A DNA stretch of 64,000 bases from the NCBI RefSeq assembly GCF_900187395.1, contig NZ_FYEZ01000001.1, positions 992,001 to 1,056,000 of the forward strand. The letters are read 5' to 3'. The notes under the pieces were generated by a model. That model made no database searches, had not been told where the DNA came from, and saw nothing but the letters and a program-made list of their open reading frames with translations. The DNA is from Kytococcus aerolatus (lineage in GTDB: Bacteria; Actinomycetota; Actinomycetes; Actinomycetales; Dermatophilaceae). Of this stretch, positions 43,601 to 51,992 are shown one piece after another. Every line of letters starts with the position of its first letter. Positions within the stretch are counted from its first letter, which is position 1. The position numbers were made by a program, and so were the translations under genes.

Positions 43601-44327
43601 TGGTGCTGCTGCGCCCCGTCCCCGCAGCCAATAGGCCGAGCGGCCGGCTGGACCGCTCGGCCACCGCCGCCACGTCGGCGATGGCGGCGTCCTTGGCCAG
43701 CGTGAGGCTGGCCACCGCCTGCCCCGGGCGCACCAGGAAACCGGGGACGGCCCGGCAGAGCGACTCCAGGTGGTGCAGCAGGGGCTGGTCGGTGCGGGCG
43801 TGGAGCCGGTCGGCCATCTCGGCCAGCACCACCGGGTCGAGGTCCACCTCGTGCGAGACCCGCAGGAAGCGCAGCAGGGCGGGGTTCACCTCGGGCACCC
43901 CGGTGATGACCAGCTCGATCTCCGTGCGCGACCGGTCGGTGTGCCGCACCTGCACCGGGCGCAGCACGACCGGCGCCGAGGGGGCGCGGGTCCCGGGCAC
44001 GTCCCAGGTGGCCGTCCCCGACGAGACGAAGCTCGTCGCCAGCCCCCAGTCGGCGTCGAGCTCGGCGGCCCGGTCGGCGATGGCGGCGAGCACCTCCATC
44101 GCGTGGGCGCGAGGGCCCGGGGTGCGGACCAGCTCGGTGAGCGTCACCGGCTGCCCCGAGAGCAGCTTGGCGACGCCACCGGGGTGGGCGGTGACCAGGT
44201 CGAGGCGCATCCCCGGCGGCGTGCCCCAGATGAGGCTGTTGCGGCCGCCGGCATCGGCCAGGGCGGACGACCACCGGGTCACGGTGGCGCTGGCGATGGC
44301 GTAGGACTGCTCGGGGGAGGTGCTCAC
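40638..44327 (-). CDS. DUF4011-like SF1 helicase homologue with degenerate ATPase motifs
   Basis: 1229 residues. Residues 1-260 resemble DUF4011 (GGRNSLIWG, APVVLRPVQVRHTDRSRTEI, VNPALLRFLR). A P-loop-like EARPGTGRTSLRSA lies at about 283-296 with Arg where Walker A needs Lys. A long helical insert (about 430-800) precedes a Walker-B-like LALVDDLTRLS (about 857, Asp for Glu) and VVGFGDTELP. A helicase-2-like region (ADVVVVLADGHGGALGQS; LRRARRRSHLVA) and a C-terminal domain like the Vsr/MTES_1575 nuclease fold (PLEIDAHVRVWPQRLEQAGW) follow. The GTG start comes six bases after TACCCT. Function unknown; ATP hydrolysis is doubtful. Confidence 0.75.
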   Translation of the reverse strand: MSTSPEQSYAIASATVTRWSSALADAGGRNSLIWGTPPGMRLDLVTAHPGGVAKLLSGQPVTLTELVRTPGPRAHAMEVLAAIADRAAELDADWGLATSFVSSGTATWDVPGTRAPSAPVVLRPVQVRHTDRSRTEIELVITGVPEVNPALLRFLRVSHEVDLDPVVLAEMADRLHARTDQPLLHHLESLCRAVPGFLVRPGQAVASLTLAKDAAIADVAAVAERSSRPLGLLAAGTGRSSTNPVAPNLPARAGVSRPMVCTLDATQLRVVDLVAAGQDLLVEARPGTGRTSLRSALVADALSQGRTVLVGAADRTVRQEVAAVIDNWVGGAVPVVWDAPRTRQERADQHDALVAGLDLLVAGRGGIEVEPAGSGRAGSTSMGSSPGAVRDGGEGAPRGTLRGDGRQADLAAAFARPLGRASMVHTKRHPWGVSIHDVYQRLAELAAGPTPPRLTARLPQNVLSATTAADLPHLQEEFTELAEQGAWVERSHADPWFGVQVETAEQGRELVATAEWLSAGGALGRVRSDAAEVATGLGLPAPSTVADAVPLLRLARGLRTAVRRFGEEVLTEDLDLWSAAHGGRGEAQVNTLQAGRVRSRVRKLLQERGTTPQGGPAEAVEQALEALRRWQTWPGREGSASPVPPGSELDDLLAHVHRVHDRVVDFQGHLSGTTEGDDLLDTELSALEERMARLAARPERAEVLHEVSPRWRQLHGRGFGAVLTEFSRRAVPAEQVPAEVEHIWLRALLEDFRSGEADLGSSPREDAEEDAEILEQVRSEGERTARQDVARGVARRREELRHSRRAMALLEAARREGPWGLHEWWRRAPEVMSALTPVVTASPWVVAAALPPSPSVDLALVDDLTRLSTARAAGILARARAVVGFGDTELPTPLEPQASTPGGSLGLAHGESAWETLSRRVPHIALNAVWRPLSADLDPRLPGRAPLTAVPGTNEGDRDLWVVEQASVPETVWELVRSTLVRPSGVWSVLVSPPTDTQAQFWADWLGARLEEDGWSEEVVRQLTVLPWHRAGRTSADVVVVLADGHGGALGQSVAAPGSDEKVLLPLRRARRRSHLVATEGTWEELRGARSVPTSAGGLLARWFDAPPRGRTSVELTDLPPLHRRFVQRLRAEGLVVRPSRHPVMGWLLHLAPGQDREEITAVVFDEPVGLGPLEIDAHVRVWPQRLEQAGWVVERVSSVDLDADLGREAMRVRTNVLRAAAQRAGRRA

Positions 44328-44333
44328 CCCAGC

Positions 44334-44339
44334 AGGGTA
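44334..44339 (-). promoter_or_regulatory. -10 box TACCCT, leaderless start
   Basis: Reverse-strand TACCCT six bases before the GTG at 44327. Confidence 0.5.
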
Positions 44340-44371
44340 GTTGGGTCACACCTCGTACACTGTGACGCCTC

Positions 44372-44443
44372 GCCCTCGTAGCTCAGGGGAAGAGCACTTC
44401 TCTCCTAAAGAAGGTGTCGCAGGTTCGAATCCTGCCGGGGGCA
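44372..44443 (+). tRNA. tRNA-Arg (anticodon CCT)
   Basis: 72 bases, no encoded CCA. Acceptor GCCCTCG/CGGGGGC, D arm GCTC/GAGC, anticodon stem CTTCT/AGAAG with loop CTCCTAA (CCT, reads AGG), T arm GCAGG TTCGAAT CCTGC, discriminator A. Confidence 0.95.
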
Positions 44444-44451
44444 CACCCTCG

Positions 44452-44505
44452 GGATCCCCGCCAGGACGCCGAAATCGGCCCGCCCTGGCGGGGATCCGTG
44501 CTTTT
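44452..44505 (+). terminator. Terminator of tRNA-Arg
   Basis: GGATCCCCGCCAGG (44452-44465) pairs with CCTGGCGGGGATCC (44484-44497), with an inner CCGA/TCGG stem, followed by GTGCTTTT. Confidence 0.85.
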
Positions 44506-44605
44506 CGTGCACCGTGCGTGCCCCCGCCGCGGACGCGGCGAGGACGACGCCCGGTCAGCCCCCTGGGTGGGGCACCGTGTCCGCCGCCCGGGGGGAGGCG
44601 CCGGG

Positions 44606-45562
44606 TCAGGCGACGGAGCCGGCCTCGCGGGCGAGCGCCTCCCGGCGCCACACCAGGCCGTCCTCGATGGCCTGGAGGAGTCGGCCGGCACCGGGCGGAC
44701 CGTGCCCCGCCTGCCCCTCGTACTCGACGAGGTCGAGGCGCCCCCGGTTCGGGCCGTGCCCCACGGCGTCACGGAAGGCCCCGTAGTGGCGCTCGATGTG
44801 CGTGTCGTCGTTGAGGTTCTGGACGTAGACCGCGAAGTTCGGCTGCTCGGTGGTGTAGCGCTCGATGAGCGAGGCACGGGTCCCGAGGGCCTGGGCGGAC
44901 CAGTCGTCACCGGCGTCGATGGCGGGTCGCAGCTCCTCGGCGAGGTGCGGCATGACGTGCTTCAGGTAGGACACCTGCGCCTGCGGCGTGTACCGGGCGA
45001 TGGACGCCTGCGGGTTGAAGGCCACCGCCAGGCTGTCCGGCAGCAGGGTGGCGACCTGCATGGCCGCGAAGCCGCCTCCGGAGCTGCCCAGCAGGACGAT
45101 CTCGTCGGCACCGCAGGCCGCCGCGGCCCGGCGGACCTGCTCGGCGAGGAAGGGGGTCAGGTCCAGGTCGCGCCAGCCGGTGTACCAGGCCAACCGCAGG
45201 GTGGGGGCGCTGGCGAGCGTGGGATCCGAGATGAACAGGGCGCTGTGCGGGCTGCGCTCGGCCACGGTCCGGAGCCACTCGAAGCGCGGCAGCGTGTACT
45301 TGTTGCGGTCGGTGGAGCCGTGCAGGCCCACGAGCAGGGTGCGCGACTCCTCGCCCCGGTTGATGAAGAGCGTCTCCATCGGCACCCCGTTGGGCAGCGG
45401 CGCGCTGTAGCGCAGGGCACCGGGCCCTCGGTGGGGGGCGATCTGCTCCAGGTCTGGCAGGTGGTGCACCGGGGTCTCGGTACCGCCGACGCCGAGGGCG
45501 TCGACCGGTACCGGTGCAGGGGGCTGGCCCTGCGGGCTCTCGGCGGGCGTGCTGGGGTCCAT
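44606..45562 (-). CDS. Alpha/beta-hydrolase-fold protein
   Basis: 318 residues, ATG with GGAGG four bases upstream. LLVGLHGSTDRN forms the oxyanion strand, and VLLGSSGGGFAAMQVA is the nucleophile elbow (Ser in GSSGG) near residue 160. A late acidic/His segment (NLNDDTHIERHYGAF) may supply the rest of the triad. The first 40 residues are a Pro-rich tail without signal peptide. The layout resembles the hydrolase domain of Asp2-type accessory secretion proteins, but no secretion locus is nearby. Substrate unknown. Confidence 0.75.
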   Translation of the reverse strand: MDPSTPAESPQGQPPAPVPVDALGVGGTETPVHHLPDLEQIAPHRGPGALRYSAPLPNGVPMETLFINRGEESRTLLVGLHGSTDRNKYTLPRFEWLRTVAERSPHSALFISDPTLASAPTLRLAWYTGWRDLDLTPFLAEQVRRAAAACGADEIVLLGSSGGGFAAMQVATLLPDSLAVAFNPQASIARYTPQAQVSYLKHVMPHLAEELRPAIDAGDDWSAQALGTRASLIERYTTEQPNFAVYVQNLNDDTHIERHYGAFRDAVGHGPNRGRLDLVEYEGQAGHGPPGAGRLLQAIEDGLVWRREALAREAGSVA

Positions 45563-45646
45563 CAGTCCTCCGGGGGTCGGTGAGAGGACCCAGCATAAGG
45601 AGGTCCCGCTGGGAGGACCCTGAGGGAAGCCCCCGCCCCGATCCGC

Positions 45647-46111
45647 TCAGCCAACCTCGGCGGCGAGGCGGCCCAGCGAGTCCTCGAGGGCCTCCTGCGG
45701 AACGAGCGGGAAGCCGACCTTCTCCAGCAGGGCCTCGTCGGTGACCTCGCTCCAGTCGTAGGTGACCGTCACGAGCGTCGACTCCGGGCCCTGGGCCTCC
45801 AGGGTCCAGATCCACTCCCACCCCGGGGGCTGGGTGCCGGCCGGGGCCGTCTTCCAGGCGAGGCGCTGGTTCTTCTCGTACCCGGTGACGTGGTTGTCCG
45901 TCTGGTACTGGCCGCCCATGTGCTCGGCCTCCATGTTCATGGTGAACACCTGACCGACCTCCGTGATGCGGTCACCGTGGTCGAGCCCGCGCACGGTGTC
46001 CCAGCCGTCCAGGGCGACGTGCTTCTCCGGCAGGGAGAGCACCTCGAAGAGGGCCTCGGTGGACGCCGGGATCTCGCGCTGGGCGCTGATGCGCTTCTGG
46101 TCGTCGGTCAT
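45647..46111 (-). CDS. SRPBCC-family (polyketide cyclase / AHSA1-like) protein
   Basis: 154 residues from ATG 46111 with AGGAGG five bases upstream. Helix-grip fold pattern: ISAQREIPASTEALFEVLSL at the start, VGQVFTMNMEAEHMGG and YEKNQRLAWKTAP in the sheet, and a long C-terminal helix. Such proteins bind hydrophobic ligands; the ligand is unknown. Monocistronic. Confidence 0.82.
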   Translation of the reverse strand: MTDDQKRISAQREIPASTEALFEVLSLPEKHVALDGWDTVRGLDHGDRITEVGQVFTMNMEAEHMGGQYQTDNHVTGYEKNQRLAWKTAPAGTQPPGWEWIWTLEAQGPESTLVTVTYDWSEVTDEALLEKVGFPLVPQEALEDSLGRLAAEVG

Positions 46112-46246
46112 GTCTACCTCCTGGGTGGACGTCGTGGTCCCGGTCGGAGGGCCCGGCCGGGACCCCTCGCCGCGGCGAGGGCCTGCCCTCACGCTAGTGG
46201 ACCACCCGGTGGCCCGCAGCCCTGCGCAGGCTCCGGGTGAGAAGGT

Positions 46247-48907
46247 TCACCCCGTGGCTCCGACCCGCAGCTCGTCGATCCGCACCACGTGGGCGCTGGG
46301 CACCCCGTCGTACCGACCGGGCGTGCAGGTCAGCACCAGGACCTGGCTGTCCCGGCCGGCACGCTCCAGGGCCCTCCCCATCCGCAGCAGCCGGTTCGGG
46401 TCGGTCCAACCCAGCGCGTCGTCGAGCACCACCGGGACGCCCTGTACCGGGTCCACCACCCGGGCCACCGCCAACCGGGTGAGCACCGCCAGCTGCTCGC
46501 GGGCTCCGGTCGACAGCTGGGACACCGGGACGGGCCGCCCGCCCAGGGTCCGCTCGGTGATCGTGAGATCGGGGGCGACCTCGACCGCGAAGCCCTCCCC
46601 GTGGAGGACCGCCCCCAGCTCCTCGACGGCCTCCCGGAAGGGGCGGACATAGCTGGCCTGGGCCTCCGAACGCCGGGCGTGCAGGGTCTCGCGCAGGAGC
46701 TGCACCGCGGCCGCCCGGGCCTCCACCCGGGCCGCCTCGGCAGCGGCGTGCTCCAGCTCGGCCTCGGCGGCCGAGAGGTCCTCGGCGCGCCCCTCCCGCC
46801 CCAGCGTCTCCAGCGTCGCCTCGATGCGGACCCGGGCCTCCTGGGCCTCCGCCAGACGGGCGCGCGAGCGCTCCGCAGCCGCCCGGGCCGACTCCAGGTC
46901 GTCGGCCAACGAGGGCCCGGCGTCCCCCAGCCGCTCGACGAGGGCGGTCTCCTGCTCGGCGGCCCGCTCCAGCTCCTGCTCGAGCTCCTCCACGGCCGCG
47001 GTCAGCGCCTCGTCGGGACGGTCCTGCCGCTCCTGCGCGAGACGCTCGGCCGCGAGCTCGTGCGACCGCTGCGCCGCTCCGTGCGCGGCCTCTGCCCGGC
47101 TGTGCGCCTCTCGCCGGGAGCCGGCGGCCTCCTGCCGGGCCGCCACGCGGGCCGTGGCCTCCGCAGCCGCCTGTCGCCGGCGCTCCTCCTCGCTCCGGGC
47201 CTCCTCCAGGGCCGCTCGGACCTCCGCCCACGAGGTGTCGGCACCCGACTGCCCGGAGTCCCCCCGAGCGGCCTCGTCGGCCTGTGCCAGCAGGGCCGCG
47301 GCAGCCTCCGCGTCAGCCCGCCACTCGGAGAGGGTCCGCCCGGCCCGCGCCGCCTCGAGCCGGGCGGCCAGGTCGTGCTGCTCGGCCTCCGCCCGCGCCA
47401 GCTCGTGGTGCAGACGGTGGGCATCCGTCAGGCTCTCGGCCCCCAGCTCCTCCAGCAGCTTGGCGAGCGCGTGCCGCGCGGAGTCCACCTCCGAGTCGTC
47501 CACACCCTCCGGCGGCACCACCCGCACCCGCAGGCCCTGGTGCTCGATGACCGTCGCGCTGTGGACCGTCGCCCCCCACGGCAGGTCCACGCTCCCCACC
47601 ACGCTCCCGTCGACCCGGACCTCACCCGCCGGGTCACCGGTGATCTCGACCCGCGGGCTCGCGGCGTCCCGCCCGGCCACCGCGGCGCGCACCGCGTCCT
47701 CGGCCGCCGTGATGCGCCGCAGGGCCTCGCCGTCCACGCGTGCCCCGGCCAGGACCCGCTCGATCCCGCGCTGCTTCTCCTCGAGCGCCTCGATCCGGGC
47801 CACGGTCTCCGCCAGGGAGGCGTGCTCGGCAGCCGCCCGGGCCACCGCCTCGCGCCCCTCGGCCGACCGCGTCGCCGCCCGGGCCCGCGCCTCCGCCTCG
47901 CGGGCGGAGGACTCGGCCTCCCGCGCCTCCCGCAGCTCCTCCTCCACGAAGGTCAGGGGCTCGGCCGCCTCCCGGAGGGCCTGGGCGGCACGTTCCTGCT
48001 CCTGCTCGGCCCGCTCGGCCTCCGCGATCAGCCGGACCCGCTGGTCGTGGTCCCGGCGCGCCCGCTGCAGGTCCTGCTCGGCCCGCTCCCGCTGCTCCCG
48101 CGCTCGCTCCAGCTCGGCCCGCTCAGCCTCGGTGGCGGCCCACCGCTCCTGGAGCCCGGCCCACCGCTCGGTCGCCCGCTCGGCGGTCTCCCGGGCCCGC
48201 TGCTCCTCCTCGCCGAGCCGGGCCGCCCGCTCCACCTCGCCCTCGACCTCCGCGACCGCGGTCCGGGCAGCGGACTCCCGCTCCCGGGCGGCAGCCAGCT
48301 CCCGCCGCACCGTGGCGAGCTCCCCGGTGGCCTCCCCCCGGCGGGCGGTCCAGTACCGGCCGTACTCCGTCTCCACCCGCTCCAGCAGCGACTCGGCCTC
48401 CCCCGAGTCGTCGGCGGGGTCGCCCCCGGCCGCCGCGTCCAGGGCTGCGGCCAGCGTGCGGGAGGCGTCCAGCCCGGTGACGTCCAGGTCCCCCTCCTGC
48501 ACCAGCTGGAGCACCCGGCGGAGGGACTCGTCGCCGTGCTCCGCGAGCAGTCCCAGGACCCGCTCGTGGGCCTGGTCGCCGCTGAGCTGCTCGGTCCGGG
48601 GCTCGCTGATGTGGAGCTCCGTCATGACCCCCCGCAGCCACTGCTTGGTGTACCGGAAGCGGTGGTCCCCCACCGTCAGCTCGGCCGACACCCGCGGGCC
48701 CACGTCACGGCCGATGGGCTGCGCCTCCCGGACCCGCCGGTTGCGGCCCCGGTCCTTCTCCGCCAGGAGCATGTCCAGGGCTCGGACCAGGGTGCTCTTC
48801 CCGGCCTCGTTGGGGCCCTCCAGGACCACCACCCCGCGCTCCGGCAGCTCCAGCCGGTAGTGCTCGATCCCGGCGAAGTCCTGCACCTCGATGCTGTGGA
48901 CCCTCAT
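46247..48907 (-). CDS. SbcC/YhaN-like AAA ATPase with coiled coils
   Basis: 886 residues. The N-terminal half-ATPase has Walker A VVLEGPNEAGKSTLVRALD (residues 28-46). Two long coiled-coil arms (about 175-400 and 480-740) flank a small beta-rich domain (about 410-475, VEITGDPAGEVRVDGSVVGS), where SbcC/Rad50 would have a CxxC zinc hook. The C-terminal half-ATPase has VSQLSTGAREQLAVLTRLA (signature) and VPVVLDDALGWTD (Walker B). It should work with the adjacent SbcD-like nuclease on DNA ends. ATG overlaps the upstream stop (ATGA) and has GAGGAGGGGAG before it. Confidence 0.88.
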   Translation of the reverse strand: MRVHSIEVQDFAGIEHYRLELPERGVVVLEGPNEAGKSTLVRALDMLLAEKDRGRNRRVREAQPIGRDVGPRVSAELTVGDHRFRYTKQWLRGVMTELHISEPRTEQLSGDQAHERVLGLLAEHGDESLRRVLQLVQEGDLDVTGLDASRTLAAALDAAAGGDPADDSGEAESLLERVETEYGRYWTARRGEATGELATVRRELAAARERESAARTAVAEVEGEVERAARLGEEEQRARETAERATERWAGLQERWAATEAERAELERAREQRERAEQDLQRARRDHDQRVRLIAEAERAEQEQERAAQALREAAEPLTFVEEELREAREAESSAREAEARARAATRSAEGREAVARAAAEHASLAETVARIEALEEKQRGIERVLAGARVDGEALRRITAAEDAVRAAVAGRDAASPRVEITGDPAGEVRVDGSVVGSVDLPWGATVHSATVIEHQGLRVRVVPPEGVDDSEVDSARHALAKLLEELGAESLTDAHRLHHELARAEAEQHDLAARLEAARAGRTLSEWRADAEAAAALLAQADEAARGDSGQSGADTSWAEVRAALEEARSEEERRRQAAAEATARVAARQEAAGSRREAHSRAEAAHGAAQRSHELAAERLAQERQDRPDEALTAAVEELEQELERAAEQETALVERLGDAGPSLADDLESARAAAERSRARLAEAQEARVRIEATLETLGREGRAEDLSAAEAELEHAAAEAARVEARAAAVQLLRETLHARRSEAQASYVRPFREAVEELGAVLHGEGFAVEVAPDLTITERTLGGRPVPVSQLSTGAREQLAVLTRLAVARVVDPVQGVPVVLDDALGWTDPNRLLRMGRALERAGRDSQVLVLTCTPGRYDGVPSAHVVRIDELRVGATG

Positions 48908-50049
48908 GCGCGCTCCCCTCCTCGTGCGTAGCGGTGGAGCAGGCGCAGCGCGTCGGCGGCGACCGCCGACCGCTCCGACGCCCCGTCCGTGGCGAGCGCC
49001 CGCAGGTCCTCCGCCGCCCGTCCCACGTACCCGCCGACCCCGATGTCGGCCAGCTCGGCGTCCTCCGGCACCACGGCCACGTCGGTGTGCCGCTCCCAGG
49101 CCGTCACGGCGGCGAAGGTGTCCTGCGCCCACTCCAGCAAGTCCTGCAGCTCGGCGTCCTCGGTGAGCGTGAGGGTGCCGCTCAGCGCGTGGCGGATGAC
49201 CGTGCGCTCCTTGTCCACCAGCTGCTCCCACCGGGCCCGCAGCCGCCGGACGTCCTCCAGCCCGGTGAGCTCCTCACGCACCTGCAGGAAGGACCAGCTG
49301 CCCACGTGCACCGGTGTCATCGACGGGTCCTGCCCGTCCTCGCCCAGGTCGACCACGAGGACGTCCCCGGGGAGCTCCTCGCGGAAGTCGGTGACCTCCA
49401 CGGCCCCCGAGTAGTGGATCCGCCCGGACTCCGGATCGGCCCAGCGGCTGTGGCGGTCCCCCAGGGCCACCCAGTGGACGACGCCCTCGTCCAGCGCACG
49501 GCGCAGGCGGGTCTCGTCGAGCGCGGAGACGCGGTTCCCCGGGTCGAGCACCCGCAGCTGCCCGTGGGCCACGAGCACCCGCCGCACCCCCGGAGGGGCC
49601 GGCTCGAGCGCGTCGAGCACCGGGGCCACCACGTCCTCGTGCGGGGTGTTCGAGTGCAGCGGCACCCCCACGAGCTCCACCCCCGGGGCCGCCTCGACCG
49701 GCGTGCTGTCCCGCAGGACGTGCACGTGCTCGAGCCCCGCCTCGGCGAAGGTCGGCGAGTCGTAGACCGACGCGGCATCCAGGGCGTCGTGGTTCCCCGG
49801 CAGCAGGTAGACGGGCACCGGGACGCGCCGCAGGGCCTCCATGGCGCGTCGCACCGTCTGCGGGCGCAGCTGGTTGGAGTCGAAGACGTCGCCGGCCACC
49901 ACGATGAAGGCGCAGTCGTGCTCCGCTGCCACCTCCCCGGCGCGGACCACGGCGTCGTTGCGGGCCTGGGTGTAGCGCGCCTGGTCCTCGGGGCCGAGCC
50001 ACCGCCGCGTCATCCCCCACTGCCAGTCACTGGTCTGCACGAACCTCAC
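48904..50049 (-). CDS. SbcD-like metallophosphoesterase / DNA repair exonuclease subunit
   Basis: 381 residues, GTG with AAGGAGG. Calcineurin-type motifs: TSDWQWGM (in place of the usual D-x-H), VVAGDVFDSNQL, LPGNHDALD, VAHGQL and GDRHSRW. It forms the nuclease half of an Mre11-Rad50/SbcCD-type complex with the overlapping SbcC-like gene and resembles the YhaO-YhaN subgroup. A TAGGTT box on the reverse strand near 50073-50078 may be the operon promoter. Confidence 0.88.
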   Translation of the reverse strand: MRFVQTSDWQWGMTRRWLGPEDQARYTQARNDAVVRAGEVAAEHDCAFIVVAGDVFDSNQLRPQTVRRAMEALRRVPVPVYLLPGNHDALDAASVYDSPTFAEAGLEHVHVLRDSTPVEAAPGVELVGVPLHSNTPHEDVVAPVLDALEPAPPGVRRVLVAHGQLRVLDPGNRVSALDETRLRRALDEGVVHWVALGDRHSRWADPESGRIHYSGAVEVTDFREELPGDVLVVDLGEDGQDPSMTPVHVGSWSFLQVREELTGLEDVRRLRARWEQLVDKERTVIRHALSGTLTLTEDAELQDLLEWAQDTFAAVTAWERHTDVAVVPEDAELADIGVGGYVGRAAEDLRALATDGASERSAVAADALRLLHRYARGGERA

Positions 50050-50149
50050 GGGCCCTCCTTCCGTCCGGCCTCAACCTAGGTCAGGCCCCCGACAACTTCT
50101 CCCCGACGTCCCGGCCCCTGTGGGCGGGCCGTTCCGCACCCACCTCCGG

Positions 50150-50572
50150 TCACAGGCCACCGACCGCCACCCACGCCCCCACCCGGGCGGCCCCCGCACA
50201 GAGCAGCCAGGTGGCCAGGAACAACCCCCCGGCCACCACCCGGTGCCCAGCCAGCAGCCGCCGAGCGATCTGCACCACCGCCGAGGAGAAGGTGCTCAGG
50301 GCCCCGGCCAGACCCGCCCCCACCAGCCAGTGCCGCCCGCCCCGCAGCGGTGCCGCGAACCCCTCGCCGGCCGCCAGGGCGCGATCGGACAGGAGCAGCT
50401 CCCCGCCCAGCACCCAGCCCAGGAGGAACGAGGCCACCACGTTCGCGGCGAGCACGCCCAGCTCCGGGAACCGCGGGGACCACCGAGCCCCCGCCCGGTC
50501 GGCCGCCCAGCGCAGCACCGCACCCACGGCACCACCCAGGAGGACCCACAGCAGCACCTGCCCGCTCAGCAC
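50150..50572 (-). CDS. crcB: Fluoride efflux channel, second copy
   Basis: 140 residues, four membrane helices. Fluc marks: GGAVGAVLRWAADR at the start, LGVLAANVVASFLLGW with the pore Asn, and GLAGALSTFSSAVVQ with the TFS phenylalanine-box region. The GTG at 50572 overlaps the stop of the first copy by seven bases. Two adjacent Fluc genes are usual in actinobacteria and may form heterodimers. No fluoride riboswitch was found upstream. Confidence 0.88.
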   Translation of the reverse strand: MLSGQVLLWVLLGGAVGAVLRWAADRAGARWSPRFPELGVLAANVVASFLLGWVLGGELLLSDRALAAGEGFAAPLRGGRHWLVGAGLAGALSTFSSAVVQIARRLLAGHRVVAGGLFLATWLLCAGAARVGAWVAVGGL

Positions 50573-50922
50573 GCCCGCCGCTCCCCGTCCGGCCGGCACC
50601 CACCGAGTCGCAGGCCCAGCAGCGCGAGCACCACGCCCGCCGCCAGCAGCAGCGGCCCGGCCCAGAACCAGGACCAGGAGCCGGCCATCAGCGCCGCCCA
50701 CGCGCTCACCGTGGTGAAGCCCCCCAGCGCGCCGGTCCCCGCGAGCGCCAGGAGCAGAGGGCGCCGCCCTCGCCAGCGGGCGTCAGCCACCCCCAGCAGG
50801 AGCGCCCCCAGCAGATTGACCACCAACACCGCCGGCCCGTCGCTCAGCCCCTCGCCGAGCAGCACCCGCCCCAGCGCCCCGAGCCCTCCCCCGAGGGCCA
50901 CCAGCGCACCGGTCCGCAGCAC
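50566..50922 (-). CDS. crcB: Fluoride efflux channel, first copy
   Basis: 118 residues, four helices: VALGGGLGALGRVLLGE, AVLVVNLLGALLLGVADA (pore Asn), GTGALGGFTTVSAWAALM. The GTG at 50922 comes two bases after the CNNM-type gene's stop, so translation is probably coupled. The TTVSA motif differs slightly from TFST of typical copies and may mark the partner half of a heterodimer. Confidence 0.85.
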   Translation of the reverse strand: MLRTGALVALGGGLGALGRVLLGEGLSDGPAVLVVNLLGALLLGVADARWRGRRPLLLALAGTGALGGFTTVSAWAALMAGSWSWFWAGPLLLAAGVVLALLGLRLGGCRPDGERRAC

Positions 50923-50924
50923 GC

Positions 50925-51992
50925 TCAGCGGAGCCGCCGCAGGGCCCCGGCCGCCTGCACGAGCTCGTCGGTCTCGTCGTCGAACTGGCCGAGGATCTGC
51001 TCGAGGATGTCCTCCAGCGCCACCATGCCGACCTTCCGGCCGGCGGGATCGGCGACCATCGCCAGCTGGGCCCGGTGCGCCCGCATCTGGGCGGCGGCAT
51101 CGATGAGCGGCAGGTTCCGGCGCAGCGTCGGCATCTGCTGCCGCAGCTCGACGACGCCCGGGTTCCTCCCGGTGGCCAGCGCCAGCACCGCGTCCCGGAT
51201 GTGCACCAGGCCGACGTACCGGTCGCCGTGCGTGACGATGAGCCGCGAGCGCCCGGTCTCCCGGCTGATCCGCTCGACCTCTTGGGCGGTGGCGCCCACG
51301 TCGATGGTCACGAGCTCCTGCAGCGGTCGCACCACCTTCGTCAGGCGCTCGTTCTCCAGCCGGAAGGCACCCGCCAGCAGCCGGGCGTCCTCGTCCGGGA
51401 GCATGCCGGACTCCTGCGAGCTGGACATGAGGCGCTGCAGCTCGGCCGGCCCGTGCTCCTCCTCGATGGTGTCCACGGTCTCCACCCCGAACAACCGCAG
51501 TCCCAGGTTGGTGCACTCGTTGAGCAGCCAGATGAAGGGCTTGGTGAGCATCGCGAAGGCCCGGAAGGGCAGGGCGATGGCGATGGCCGCGGTCTCCGGG
51601 TGCGCGATGGCCCACGACTTCGGCGCCATCTCCCCGACCACCATGTGCAGGTAGGTCACGAAGGTCAGGGCGATGACCAGGGCGATCGGATGGATCAGCT
51701 GCTCGGGCACGTGGACCGCGTGGAAGAGCGGCTCCAGCAGGTGGGCGATGGCCGGCTCGGCCATCGCACCGAGGCCGAGGGTCGCCAGGGTGATGCCGAG
51801 CTGGCTGGCGGCCAGCATGAGGCTCAGCTCCTTGGACGAGGCCACGGCGGCCCGGGCGGCCCGGCCACCGGCGGCGGCCTTCTCCTCCAGCCGGTGGCGC
51901 TTGGCCGCCATGATCCCGAACTCGGCCGCCACGAAGAACCCGTTGAGGGCCAGCAGCAGCACGGACAGCAGGAGCTTCTCGACGTCCCCCAT
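50925..51992 (-). CDS. CNNM/CorC-family (hemolysin-type) transporter-associated protein
   Basis: 355 residues. A DUF21/CNNM membrane domain (residues 1-190, GFFVAAEFGIMAAKRHRLEE, VVGEMAPKSWAIAHPE) is followed by two CBS domains (VTIDVGATAQEVERISRETG; RNLPLIDAAAQMRAHRAQL). The usual C-terminal CorC/HlyC domain is missing, so it is a short form. CNNM proteins mediate Mg2+/Na+ exchange. Its start overlaps the long paralogue's stop by one base. Confidence 0.88.
   Translation of the reverse strand: MGDVEKLLLSVLLLALNGFFVAAEFGIMAAKRHRLEEKAAAGGRAARAAVASSKELSLMLAASQLGITLATLGLGAMAEPAIAHLLEPLFHAVHVPEQLIHPIALVIALTFVTYLHMVVGEMAPKSWAIAHPETAAIAIALPFRAFAMLTKPFIWLLNECTNLGLRLFGVETVDTIEEEHGPAELQRLMSSSQESGMLPDEDARLLAGAFRLENERLTKVVRPLQELVTIDVGATAQEVERISRETGRSRLIVTHGDRYVGLVHIRDAVLALATGRNPGVVELRQQMPTLRRNLPLIDAAAQMRAHRAQLAMVADPAGRKVGMVALEDILEQILGQFDDETDELVQAAGALRRLR

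Noticed and set aside
50573-50930. Possible fluoride riboswitch before the crcB genes
   Set aside because: The crcB genes are internal to an operon with overlaps; no space and no crcB-motif pseudoknot pattern.
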